64,000 bases of DNA from Selaginella tamariscina (Eukaryota > Streptophyta > Lycopodiopsida > Selaginellales > Selaginellaceae), in NCBI GenBank assembly GCA_003024785.1, contig PUQB01000026.1, positions 1 to 64,000 on the forward strand, written 5' to 3'. Under the pieces are notes generated by a model. That model was not told where the DNA came from. It saw only the letters and a list, made by a program, of their open reading frames with translations, and did no database searches. Each line of letters starts with the position of its first letter. The stretch's first letter is position 1. Below, one piece after another: positions 24,001 through 33,910 of the stretch. Both the position numbers and the translations under genes were made by a program.

Positions 24001-24859
24001 CACGTATGCTTGTGTGTGTGTGTGTGTATAGAGAGAGAGAGAGAGAACCTTGACACCCTCGTTGATGAGACCTTGAGCTAAGACCACAGAAGTCGTTGTT
24101 CCATCTCCAGCTAAGTCATTTGTTTTAGATGCTGCTTGCACCACCAGCTTTGCACCGATGTTCTCAACTGGATCCTCTAGCTCCACCTATTACAGTAATT
24201 GAAAACATATAAATAAAATTTACACACACACAGATAACTACACAGAGCTAGGTGATGCATAGTGTAAAGTGTAAAAGCAATATAAACGTATATGTGACAA
24301 ATGCATACTCTTTGGCGACAGTGACTCCATCGTTAACAATTTTGGGAGAACCATACTTGCTCTCGAGTACCACATTCCTTCCTTTAGGACCCAATGTAAC
24401 CCCAACCAAATTAGCGACCCAATTCACACCGGCCTACAAAATAAGTCACATTAAAACCCCGAAGCTCTCTCTCTCTCTCTCTCCACGCGCACACACAGAT
24501 TGAAACTTTATATGCTTACCAGGAGCTTTCGCATGGCGGATCCATCCGTGTTGAATAGAATCTGTTTAGCAGCAGCTTGGACAACGGGGCGGCGCCGCAA
24601 GAATCCGCTATTCCTGACGCTGCGCTCCTGAACCTTGACCAAAAGCTGATTGTGAACCTGTGAAAGACGACGACAACCCTGTCCGACTCGCCATAGCCAA
24701 GCAAGAAATTCGTCTCCTGGCAAATGCCGACTGCGTACCTCCGATGACGGCCACAGGCGCACAGGCGCGATCCGCCATGGATACACGAGCGTATGAAGAA
24801 TGCGTACCTCGGATAACTCCCGAATTGATGCTCACAGGCGCACAGACGCGATCCGCCAT
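21041..24859 (-). CDS. CPN60B: Plastid chaperonin-60 subunit beta
   Basis: Group I chaperonin of the chloroplast stroma; it forms mixed alpha/beta 14-mers that fold imported proteins such as Rubisco large subunit with ATP and CPN20/CPN10. Thirteen exons (minus, 5' to 3'): 24859-24520, 24433-24308, 24186-24049, 23956-23861, 23560-23318, 23046-22812, 22518-22349, 22222-22145, 22008-21937, 21862-21758, 21620-21528, 21435-21343, 21181-21041. Landmarks: [37 protein letters not shown] (ATP site), [55 protein letters not shown], and a C-terminus NPMDNSG plus LTL. Ser-rich, acid-poor residues before [11 protein letters not shown] resemble a transit peptide. Oddities: the ATG-bearing segment is duplicated, the N-terminal frame does not join the mature frame without a shift, and exon 2 lacks the G of a normal donor. 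Otherwise all exons are open and well conserved. Confidence 0.93.
24520..24859 (-). other. Duplicated start segment in CPN60 exon 1
   Basis: Three in-frame ATG contexts: MADRVCAPV (24859), MADRACAPV (24778) and MASRTGLSS (24694). The first two head near-identical segments 81 bp apart, each running into the same GAGGTACGCA word. The third resembles an ordinary plastid transit peptide start. This frame ends in TAG near 24606, whereas the mature protein frame opens about 70 bp earlier, so a one-base change is needed to connect them. Confidence 0.7.
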
Positions 24860-25011
24860 GTCGAAGAATGTACAACGTATATCTAGAACCTTCTGCTCGA
24901 AAGTTTACGGGAGGATCGCTTATCAGCCGTCCAATGAACGGACGGCCATCAGTGATCCATCCATATTTGTCGTTCGGATATTTTAATTTAATCTTTATAT
25001 TTAATTAATAT
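24860..25011. promoter_or_regulatory. Short CPN60 upstream region up to the gypsy LTR
   Basis: About 150 bp separates the first CPN60 ATG from the retrotransposon LTR. No clear TATA box on the minus strand. The native promoter, if longer than this, has been displaced by 4.9 kb or replaced by LTR sequence. Confidence 0.4.
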
Positions 25012-25213
25012 TGTAAGATACTGTATATTAGTTAATATACCGTATATACGCATGTGTATATACACACATGCGTAGTGACACATGGGTGGTGATCTGGCCC
25101 CATGTGTCAGCGCCACGTGTCGCATGTGTGCCACGTGGCAGGAGGTCTCCTGTATATAAGCAGGGTTTTTGTAAACTAATATTGACATTTTTCATTATAT
25201 ATCTGCTCTTTCA
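25012..25213 (+). repeat. Gypsy 5' LTR
   Basis: Begins TGTAAGATACTG and ends CTGCTCTTTCA. Contains a TATA-like TGTATATAAG (near 25150), a near-perfect palindrome CGCATGTGT..ACACATGCG (about 25049-25072) and three ACGT-core words, GCCACGTGTC, GCCACGTGGC and flanking CATGTG repeats (25100-25140), resembling plant G-box/ABRE elements. The LTR supplies promoter and polyadenylation signals. Confidence 0.9.
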
Positions 25214-25214
25214 T

Positions 25215-25232
25215 TGGTGGAGAAGTTGGGTA
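25215..25232 (+). promoter_or_regulatory. Candidate primer-binding site
   Basis: TGGTGGAGAAGTTGGG starts one base after the 5' LTR, where a tRNA 3' end (complement ending CCA) should pair. It is not the usual initiator-Met PBS (TGGTATCAGAGC), and I cannot name the tRNA. Confidence 0.45.
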
Positions 25233-25264
25233 TTCCTTTCTTTGCCTTTTCTTTTCTTGTTTCC

Positions 25265-26287
25265 ATGACAATGAACATGGACGGCTTTTAGCATTATTGC
25301 TACTGCTATTGATGCACAAACTAAGTTGTTGGAGCGCTTTGTTGAGGGTCCGTCCTCCTCTTCCCCGTCTGAGCCTCATGCCGGGGGATCTGCTTCTAGT
25401 ACTCCTTCATCTTCTTCACAGGCCACAAATCCGAGGGTTCGACCCCGATCTTTTTGTGGTGATCCGGGAGATGATGTATACCACTGGTTTGATCATTTCC
25501 AAGTCATTGTTCGTTACCATGGTTGGGATGAGGCCCGTGCTCTCAGAGAATTCCCTACATGTTTGGAAGGCCTGCGCTCAAGTGGTATAATGGATTGGCT
25601 GCGGAGATTCAAGCCAATAGTAATCGGTTAACGGAATGCCTCAAACGTACGTTTGGCAAAGTTGAGGATTCAGATGATGCTTTCCAACAACTGCATGCGA
25701 TACGACAACATCCTGGTGAGTCTGTTATGCGGTTCAGTATTAGGTTCGGGGATTTAGTTCGGCGTGCATATCCTAACATGCCTGAGCCTATTAAGCTCGG
25801 TATGTTATGGCCAACTATGCGACCCGAACTTGTTCGATTCGTTCGGGCTCTTCGTCCTACCACATTGGAGGAAGCTTTTGCACTAGCTCAACGTTTTGAG
25901 TTGGTGCCTGGTGAGGGCCGTGTTCCCCTTGGGTTACCTGCTCCTCTTGTTCAGCGTGCTGATCCAATGGAGGTTGATGCTGCTGCATATGTGCCCGCAC
26001 GGCAAGCCTTTCGTGGTCGACCTCGGGGCCCACCCCGTGGACCACCTCCACGAAATCGTCCTGCACCTGCTCCAGTACCTGCCCGTGGTGGTCAAAATCC
26101 ACGGATTCGTGACAGGAGGAATCGGAACAATGCAGGTCGACCCAATCAAGTTCATTGTTGGGCCTGTTGGGCGCCTGGACATACTTGGCGGGCATGCGAT
26201 GTGTATCCTGATTGGCGTCCACCACATCCAGGCTGGCGACCATATGTTCCGGATGGTGTGCCTGTGGCGGCCATTATGTCTGAATGA
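25265..26287 (+). CDS. Gypsy gag
   Basis: The likely ATG at 25265 reads MTMNMDGF and then hits a stop in a T-run; the main frame resumes with ATAIDAQTKLLERFVEG. The capsid (retrotrans_gag) segment includes YHWFDHFQVIV and, after another one-base break near 25575, ALKWYNGLAAEIQ, LKRTFGKVEDSDDAFQQL and PEPIKLGMLWPTM. The C-terminus is Arg/Pro-rich with a CCHC knuckle, CWACWAPGHTWRAC, for RNA packaging. It ends in TGA at 26285-26287. Two frame breaks. Confidence 0.8.
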
Positions 26288-26860
26288 GCTTCCAGATGAC
26301 GAAGCCTCTCTTGCAGATGGATCTGTTGCGGAAAACCAGTAATCGTACGGGCGACGGAGGGATCCCGTGCGATGGAGACTTCACCTCCATGCTTTTTCCG
26401 CTATGCATATCAAGGTTTGCAAGTTCCACCAGATCATCCAGTTTTCACATTTTCTGCACGAGTGAATGATCTTTCAGTCACAGTGCTTGTGGATACAGGA
26501 TCCAGTATGTCTTCCATAACTCTTCTCTAGCGCATCGGTGCTCGTTACCCTTAAGACGTGCAGATAAGGTCTTGCACATTTTATATGGTAATGGGCAGTC
26601 TCGTGCAGTATCACAGTACACCACTTCGACTACGCTGGTTTTGGGTGACAATCGTAAGTTTCCCTCTGGGTCTCTTAGGGTTGTCCCTTCCCAGGTCTTT
26701 GACATTATTCTGGGATGTGATTGGTTGAAGCAGTCGAAAGGTATGTGTGATTTTTCACTCTCTCCTCCTGTATTACGCTTGGAGTCTGTGTCTCTGCAGT
26801 CTGTTCCTTTACGTCCAGAGAAGCTTGTTGCTGTTTGTATCACACATACACATCGAACAA
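26288..26860 (+). CDS. Gypsy aspartic protease region, broken
   Basis: The active-site motif VLVDTGSS (about 26485-26510) is followed by an in-frame TAG near 26529, then a frame with ILYGNGQSRAVSQYTTSTTL and VFDIILGCDWLK, the second conserved protease segment. The protease cleaves Gag-Pol. As written the domain is interrupted. Confidence 0.7.
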
Positions 26861-27730
26861 CTTAAGCAGCAGTATGCAAATTTGTTCAAATTTGATTTGT
26901 CCCAAGGTGCACGTGTGAAGACTCGACACTGTATACCCACAGGCAATGCAAAGCCTTTCAAAGTCCCGGTTCGACGCAGGTCACCAAAAGAGTTATCAGC
27001 CATGCGAACAGCTGTTACGGATATGATCGGTAAGCGGGTGTGTCGTCCATCACGGAGTCCATGGGCATGTGAACCTCATTTGGTTCCCAAGCCTGATGGA
27101 TCTCTACGATTTTGTGTGGATTATCGACCTCTCAACGATGTTACCATCAAAAATGTCTATTCACTTTCGAACTCTGCTGATTTATTAAATCGTTTGGGTC
27201 AGAGTCAATGGTTTACTAAGTTGGATTTGGCATCAGGATATTGGCAGGTTCCTATGGCTGAGGAGAATATTCCGAAAAACCGCCTTCGGACACCATTTGG
27301 TCTTTACGAGTTTTTAGTCATGCCTTTTGGATTGACTTCAGCTCCTGCCACTTTTCAACGCATGATGGATGGAACTTCTTTCCGATATGCCTGATATCAC
27401 TGCCGATTTTATCGACGATGTGCTCATTCATGGGTCTGGTTCTTGGGAGGACCACATTCGTGATGTACGGCGCGTTATTGATCGATTTCGAGAAGTTGGC
27501 ATGAAGTTGAAACTTGAAAAGTGTGTGTTTGGTTCGACCGACACCACTTACTTGGGTTACCGTATATCTCGAGAGGGTTTACAGGTGGATCCAATGAAGT
27601 TACGAGCTGTTCGAGAGTTTTCTCGTCCCGTACAGTACAGGAAGTCCAGCGTTTCTTGGGCAAGGTGCAATACTTGGGTCGATTCATCGATCATCTCACT
27701 GATCGAACTGCCCTTCTTCGGGAGTTAGTT
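26861..27730 (+). CDS. Gypsy reverse transcriptase, frameshifted
   Basis: Motifs include KPDGSLRFCVDYRPLNDVTI, QWFTKLDLASGYWQV (motif A), FGLYEFLVMPFGLTSAPATF (motif B), then after a frame change at about 27380-27400 the catalytic FIDDVLIHG (motif C) and KLKLEKCVFG..YLGYRIS. Further frame changes follow at about 27620-27640. Confidence 0.85.
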
Positions 27731-28322
27731 CATCCACAGGTATCTTTCAGGTGGACTCGCAGGTGTCAGCAGGCATTTGATCAGTTAAAAGAGTTCCTGA
27801 CAACTCCACCATTGCTTTAATACCCAGATTTTACTCGTCCGTTCATTTTACGAGTAGATGCCTCAGATGTTGGTATTGGTGGTGTATTGATGCAAACTAA
27901 TGCTGTGGATTCTTCAATTCGACACCCGATGGCTTACATTAGTCGAGTACTCACGTCGGCTGAGAGGAATTATTCCACTACTGAAAAAGAATGCCTTGCT
28001 GTTGTTTGGGGTTTTGAACGACTTTATGCCTACTTACATGGGACTGAAAAAGAATGCCTTGCTGCTGTTTGGGGTTTTGAACGACTTCATGCCTACTTAC
28101 ATGGGAGTGAAACACTTTTGGAGTGTGATCATGCTGCTGTCACTTCCTTATTAAAACGGAAGAATTTAGTGGGTCGCGTAGCCAGATGGGCATTACGTCT
28201 CCAGGTATATAACTTTAAGGTGGTGCACAGGCCTGGGCGAACAATGGTGGATGCGGATGCACTTTCTCGAGCACCCCTCTCCGATTCCACTTTGCCTGCT
28301 CATGCAGTAGCTGCAGTTCGGT
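27731..28322 (+). CDS. Gypsy RNase H with internal 63-bp tandem duplication
   Basis: After a stop near 27819, the frame reads the RNase H start FILRVDASDVGIGGVLMQTN, then YISRVLTSAERNYSTTEKEC. The segment TEKECLAVVWGFERLYAYLH (28000-28041) is immediately repeated with a few substitutions (TEKECLAAVWGFERLHAYLH), a 63-bp in-frame duplication containing the catalytic Glu. Then follow LLECDHAAVTSLL and ARWALRLQVYNFKVVHRPGR..DADALSR. The duplicated helix should disturb the fold. Confidence 0.82.
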
Positions 28323-29710
28323 TTGATACAAGCCCCTCAGGTATTCGATGCCGACTTACCATCCTTGGAACAGTGGCAGGATGCTCAAAAACATGAACCA
28401 TGGACGAGGCAATTACGCGATGCGTTTGCAAATCCGTCTTCCGAACCTCGGTTTCGACAATATCATGCTCAGTTTCGACTTCAGGATGGTTTATTGTATT
28501 TTATTGGGACAAATCCAGAGGACAGATGGCGTTTGGCTGTACCCTCTACATATGTTCCACACCTTCTTCGAGCATATCATGATTCACCTATTGTTGGAGG
28601 TCATCTTGGTCACCAACGAGTGTTGGAGAAGCTGCGCGATCATTTTATGGCCCAGCATGCGTGGTGATGTGATCAGGTATATTCAAAGCTGTCCCACTTG
28701 TCAAACTCGGAATTCCTCTACGACTCGGGCCATGGGGATGTTGGAATCCATCAATGTCTCTCGCCCTTTTGAGTTAATTGCAGTGGATTTAATGGGACCT
28801 TTTCCACGTTCTTCTCAGGTAACCAGTACATCATTGTTGTATCCGATTATTTAACTCGATGGGTGGAGGTTGGTGCTCTTCCAGATGCAACTGCCATGTC
28901 AACAGCTTTGTTTCTGTTCGATAATGTGGTTTTGCAGCATTCTTGTCCAGAGCGGATGTTATCAGACAATGGCCCCGCTTTCATTGCAGAGGTATCCGAG
29001 TGTTGTGTGAGAGGTTAGGGGTAAAACATTCATTTGCCTCTCCGTATCATCCACAAACTGATGGTTTGGTGGAGCGATTGAATCGGACCTTCAAGGGTAT
29101 GATCTCGAAGTATGTGAACTTCAATCACACGGACTGGGATTGGTATTTGCGATGTTTGAGATTTGCTTATGTAACAGGCATTCAGAGTTCGATTGGTATC
29201 TCTCCATTCAAGGCATTGTATGGATATGATCCTAAGTTGCCTAGTGAATTGGGGTTATCATCGAATCTGCCACGTGCCGAGGATGCAAAGATGTGGGCTC
29301 GACATTTGGATGCTGTTTTGCCTCTTCTGCGTGCAGAGTCTGCTGAACATCTTGGTCGAGCTCAAATGCGGCAGCAATCTTCTTACAATGCACGACATCA
29401 AATTCCACCAGATTTTGCTGACGGTGACTTAGTCCTGGTACGTTTTCCCAAGCTGACTGCACCTGGGCTTGCAACTGGTTTATTACATAAGTGGCTTGGT
29501 CCCTACCGAGTACTCCGAAAGGTTGGTCCTCAGGTATATCAAGTACAGTTGGTGGGATCTCATGAGGTTGAGATAGTTCACGTGGTTCGAATGAAACGGT
29601 TTGTCGTTCGAGACTCGTTGAGTACATTTGGTCATACCTTAGATGGCCCAGCTCACACGGATCCAGGACCATCAGATCCATCACCATCTACACAGCCGAG
29701 GGGAGGATAG
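28323..29710 (+). CDS. Gypsy integrase, frameshifted
   Basis: The zinc-binding HHCC region is split over two frames (HDSPIVGGHLGHQRVLEKLR, then YIQSCPTCQTRN). The catalytic core has ELIAVDLMGPFPRS (first Asp), a LSDNGPAFIAE segment (second Asp) and ASPYHPQTDGLVERLNRTFK (Glu). The C-terminal GPY/F-like segment is LLHKWLGPYRVLRKVGPQVY. The ORF ends in TAG at 29708-29710, directly at the 3' LTR. No chromodomain. At least two frame breaks between 28640 and 28945. Confidence 0.85.
29698..29710 (+). other. Gypsy polypurine tract
   Basis: GAGGGGAGGATAG directly precedes the 3' LTR; the expected primer for plus-strand synthesis. Confidence 0.75.
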
Positions 29711-29913
29711 TGTAAGATACTGTATATATTAATATACCGTATATACGCATGTGTATATACACACATGCGTAGTGACACATGGGTGGTGATCTGGCCCCCA
29801 TGTGTCAGCGCCACGTGTCGCATGTGTGCCACGTGGCAGGAGGTCTCCTGTATATAAGCAGGGTTTTGTAAACTAATACATCGGACATTTTCATATATAT
29901 ATCTGCTCTTTCA
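29711..29913 (+). repeat. Gypsy 3' LTR
   Basis: Near-identical to 25012-25213. Visible differences are a few-base change after TGTATAT, one extra C in the CCCC run, a shorter T run and a small change near the 3' end (ACTAATACATCGGACATT). Confidence 0.9.
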
Positions 29914-30236
29914 ATATATATAACCTATTTAATATGTGAAAATTAAATTCTAATTAGTTTTATATCCACTTGACACGCTTAATTCAATTAATATATAAAA
30001 TTTCATTTTTATTATGCATAGTTGAGTTGCTATGTCCATATAATGTTAATTTCTAATATAAGGATCTTATTTAAATATAAATAGCATTTTATTATTTTAA
30101 ATTTAATAAATTTTTAATTTATTTTTTAATATCATAATTAAGAAATGAAATTGTAATTATTAAGTTTACTAAATAGCGTTAAATTTTAAAAACGTAGTTA
30201 TAATTAACCCAAACCTTATCTCATTTGGGATATTAT
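29914..30236 (+). promoter_or_regulatory. Upstream region of fibrillin gene
   Basis: AT-rich; no distinct TATA or CAAT assignment possible. The segment from about 30061 to the start codon recurs, inverted and degenerate, at 44920-45190 and 47960-48245. Those copies still share the CAAATGAGATAA word that lies just before the start codon. Confidence 0.5.
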
Positions 30237-30484
30237 ATGGCTAGTTTCACACTATCTCCAAATTTTATATATTTCAGCAGCGCACAACATAAAAGAATAG
30301 CAAATGTACACATTCCATTTCTATGCTCTCATAAGAAGACGAAGAGGTTCATAATAAGAGCCTCTACACAGAGTCAAACTGGACCTATTGAGAAGGAAAA
30401 GAAAGCGAATATACTTGTGGATCAGCTCTTATCCATGGTGCGTATGCTATTTTACACACGCACAAGCACACATATGCGTGTGTG

Positions 30485-30515
<31 letters not shown>

Positions 30516-31528
30516 AGTATGTTTGTTATTAATATCTATATCTCTGTGTGTGTGTGTGTGAGTGTGTGTGTGTGTGTGTGTAAGTATATATATATGAACG
30601 TTAGAGCCAAGTATACTGTGATAATTATATATAGTATCATTTCTTATATATTTAATTTAATTACAAAACTTTAAACTTAAATTTCGTATATATATACCTT
30701 CTTGTGTGTATATAACGGCTATACACACAGTCACTAGCATAGTGTGTGTGTATGTGTGTATAATGTTTGTATGCACATGTGTGTGTGTGTGTGTTAATAA
30801 TAGGTTATACAGGTTCAAGATACAGACAGAGGAGCCCTTTTAAACAAGGAGCAACATAGTATTGTTTCAAAACTGGTTTCTGAGTTAGAAAACTTAAACA
30901 TTCCTTCTGAGCCTTTACAAAGCCCATTAATATTTGGAGGTAAATTTAAATATTAAATTAATACTAATAATATTATTTTTATATATAAATTATACTAAAC
31001 AACAGAATGGGACGTTGAATATTGTTCGAATCCAACGGCACCCGGAGGATATTACCGAAGTGCAATCGGACGGCTCTTTTTAAAAACTCAGGAGATGGTA
31101 CAAACTGTTAACGCACCAGATTTTGTAGGAAACAATGTTTCCTTTGCTGCATTTGGTTTTCTAAACGGGAATGTCTCACTTAAAGGTTAAATACATATAT
31201 ATTTTAACTATAGTATAGTTAATTATTATAGTTTAATTTAAATATAATAAATATATATACTCAGTTTTTTCATGCGAAATTTTAGTTTTATATATATATA
31301 TATATATATATTTCATAAATATTAATTTATTTTTCTTTAGGAAAGCTGGTACCGTTGGATAATAAATGGATCGAGATCACGTTTGAGCCTCCATATGTGA
31401 AGGTTGGTTCATTCCATATACAATACGGGAACAGAAGTAAAGTGAAGATCGCCATATTGTATATAGACGATCGCGTTAGGCTTGGCAGGGGCTCAAGAGG
31501 AGCAGTCTTTGTTTTTACAAGACGTTAA
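30237..31528 (+). CDS. FBN6: Plastid-lipid-associated protein / fibrillin (FBN6-like)
   Basis: PAP/fibrillin-domain protein of plastids, a lipocalin-like family on thylakoids and plastoglobules; by remembered similarity it is closest to Arabidopsis PAP6/FBN6. Four exons: 30237-30437, 30813-30939, 31006-31185, 31341-31528, all open and in phase. Exon 1 begins MASFTLSPNFIYFSSAQHKR, Ser/Thr-rich and basic, as a transit peptide. Exon 2: QDTDRGALLNKEQHSIVSKL, the family's N-terminal motif. Exon 3: EWDVEYCSNPTAPGGYYRSA and GRLFLKTQEMVQTVNAPDFV. Exon 4: WIEITFEPPYVKVGSF and YIDDRVRLGRGSRGAVFVF, the conserved C-terminus. Length of about 230 residues fits the family. Exon 2 has two in-frame acceptors nine bases apart (30804 or 30813). 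The only conserved gene here with no frame break. Pieces of it are duplicated at 31.9, 41.2-42.0, 44.8 and 47.9 kb. Confidence 0.85.
30482..30582. repeat. (TA)n and (GT)n microsatellites in fibrillin intron 1
   Basis: A TATATA run at about 30489-30515 and GTGTGT runs at about 30545-30582, within intron 1. Confidence 0.9.
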
Positions 31529-32259
31529 ATCCCATAAAATCCCATATATCTCCCATAAATGTATATATAGATCGATAGAGAGAGAGAATAACTATATATA
31601 TATCATTATTCTATTCTATTTATGTCTTATTATATTACTAAATATTTGAAAAAATATTTATGAAAATGAGATTTGATAAATGTAATAATATAAGAAAATC
31701 ACATTTTCTTGAAAATTTATATTTATTTGTAAAGATAAGTTTGTGTATTCAGATACTGTCTGTAAGTATTTTAATAAACTTAATTCCTTTTAAGTATTCA
31801 CTAATTTCTAACTACTGATATTTTAGAATGATTAAATGATTCTAAAATTATCATTTAAATTTATTATTTAATTATGTAAAGCTATAATATATTTATAATT
31901 ATGATAATTGTATAACTTCAATAAATAAGAAATTATTACAGAATGGGACGCTGAATATTATTTTCAAACGTGTAAGGTTTACTGTTAGTAAACTTTATAG
32001 TTAATGATTATATATTCTAGTTTAATGTAAATATAATATATAGCTTTCATATCATACATAGTGTATATATATTACATATATATGAATATCTTCTCTTGAT
32101 TTAATTATATATTTAGTTCTTTCATTAACTCCTCAGATTAAAGATTATAGGTGATATTTTACTTAAATAATATAGTTTTAATATTTGTACTGCTCATCAT
32201 ATTACATATCAATGATAACTTAACAGGGTTGCAAGATTAATATTGTTTTACTATCTTCT

Positions 32260-32298
<39 letters not shown>

Positions 32299-32525
32299 CT
32301 ATATCTATATATATATATATACATACATACATCTATGACAATTAAAGCTGAAATACAATACTTAAATTATCTAATTATAAAAGATTTTATATAATAATAC
32401 TCCAGAAAAGTCTTCAAGTTCAATAAAAAATAAAAACTTAACTATATTTTATTTTAAATATTTTAATAAACTAATTACAGTCGACATATTAAAAATACAT
32501 AGATTAAATGATTAAGCTATGGAGA
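31529..32525. repeat. Fibrillin 3' flank, duplication block D1
   Basis: Aligns collinearly with about 41526-42462. Shared words include the GAGAGAGAGTAACTATA stretch, ACATTTTCTTGAAAAT, ACTGCTCATC.TATTACATA and CAATGATA.CTTAACA.GGTTGCAAGA. It contains an exon-3 relic at 31939-31972 and a (TC)n(TATC)n(TA)n compound microsatellite at 32262-32320. Confidence 0.75.
31939..31972 (+). pseudogene. Fibrillin exon 3 relic (short)
   Basis: ACAGAATGGGACGCTGAATA matches the acceptor and first codons of fibrillin exon 3 (from 31001) with one substitution, then diverges. The D2 block has a longer version at 41912-41970. Confidence 0.75.
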
Positions 32526-33299
32526 AACTGTCCCACGAGTTTTGGCTTTACATATATATTTTTGAACTTCATTTAAAATTTTAAATTGATAAATTTTAAT
32601 AATCAATTTAAAATTTGAAGTGTTTAACACATTCTAAAACAAAAAAAATAAATAAACTTATTGCATACAGATGAGGAGTATGGACTTGTTATCATTGTTA
32701 TAAACTCAGTGAGTGCGTACTCATATCAATTAGAATTATTCACGTTTTTAACAATCTTAAACTTTCACAACAAATTAAAGTGTTAATATTTAAAATACAC
32801 TAGTTATGTTTTAAAAGTATATTTTTGCTATATACGAGCCCCTGTATATGTTATGTTTACACGTAAAATATAATATGTTTTAACCACACATCATACACAA
32901 CACGCACACGCACACATCCATACCTGTTCTTTGTAAAAAGACGGTAAAAAAATTGAATTCCAAATTGAAGTATATGACACGTTTAATGACAAAAGTTGCA
33001 AGGATGAAGTATATGACACGTATTTAAATATGTTCTCACTATATTATATGTATGTGTATATAAGTCAAATGTTTATATATATATCATAACTGAAATTAAA
33101 CTATATTTCGATTTCACATGTTAGTATAAAATTTATGTATATAAAACATATTTAAAAGGCACAGGAATATTCATATTAAAGTTTTAAACGGATTTATTTA
33201 CATACATGTTTAAAACGTAGAATTATTTCATATAATTTAACGTTCTCGTAGACCTTGCCATGTACATAATCTACTAACAGTTCGGATTTGTTAATGACA
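32526..33299. other. AT-rich intergenic stretch
   Basis: No gene or clear repeat seen apart from short AC-rich runs near 32890-32920. Confidence 0.5.
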
Positions 33300-33358
33300 A
33301 ATCAGATTTGAACCCGCAACATTCGGATTGCTCTGACCATCTGAGCTACAAAAAACTT
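33300..33358 (-). tRNA. tRNA-like relic 1
   Basis: The minus strand has an A-box-like TAGCTCAGATGG and a B-box-like GGGTTCAAATC but too little sequence between them for a normal anticodon arm. No acceptor stem pairing. Degenerate. Confidence 0.5.
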
Positions 33359-33840
33359 AACATAAATAAAATTTTGTTAATATTATTTATTTATCTTGAA
33401 TTAAACTCGAAGTGTGAGACTAATCCATTTTATACGTGTAAACCTATGAGTTTTTTACGTAAACCTTAATTAAATTGTTTAAATTTTATTTTAGTCATAA
33501 TTTAATAACTTAAGTTAATTAATTGATTAATTAATTGTGTGTGTATATTAAAATTGCTTCAAATGAGAGCAATTACTCCATTTAATCTTGACATGTCTGT
33601 CGCGTATGTTTTAAAATAAAACATAGATTTCACATGAATATACATATGTGCGGTTTAAATATGTTAAATGTACATAAATTTCTTCAAAAAACTAATAACA
33701 TATAAAATTAAAATATACTAATATTAATTTAATGCTAATATATATACATAGAAATAAATAATTTAAAATATATGGAATTTTTCAACAAGCTTGTTTAAGA
33801 TAAATAATATGTTTAATCAGTTCAAACTCTAACAAACTGA

Positions 33841-33910
33841 GATCAGAAATCTCATTTTTGATCCAAAAAAGTAATAAGGAGAGTGCTCTAACCAACTGAG
33901 CTACGGAACC
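33841..33910 (-). tRNA. tRNA-like relic 2
   Basis: The minus strand starts GGTTCCGTAGCTCAGTTGGT with a perfect A box and D-arm (GCTC..GAGC). The T-arm half is unrecognisable. Pseudogene of the same family as the copy at 38839. Confidence 0.55.

Larger units (their letters stand above)
25012..29913 (+). mobile_element. Ty3/gypsy LTR retrotransposon, decayed
   Basis: Flanked by near-identical LTRs of 202 and 203 bp (TG..CA) with an ATAT repeat on both sides as a likely 4-bp target duplication. Domain order gag, aspartic protease, RT, RNase H, integrase is that of Ty3/gypsy. No chromodomain is seen after the GPY/F-like segment. The polypurine tract GAGGGGAGGATAG (29698-29710) abuts the 3' LTR. 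Coding is broken by many frame changes and stops, so it cannot act on its own as written. LTR similarity suggests moderate age. It sits head-to-head with CPN60. Confidence 0.92.

Noticed and set aside
24660..24986. Plus-strand 108-aa ORF over CPN60 exon 1
   Set aside because: Antisense shadow of the duplicated start segment; no domain.
29241..29687. Minus-strand 148-aa ORF in the gypsy integrase region
   Set aside because: Antisense shadow of the integrase and GPY/F coding frame.
25012..29913. Endogenous plant pararetrovirus
   Set aside because: LTRs, a polypurine tract and an integrase are present, and the gag-protease-RT-RNase H-integrase order is that of Ty3/gypsy; no movement protein was seen.
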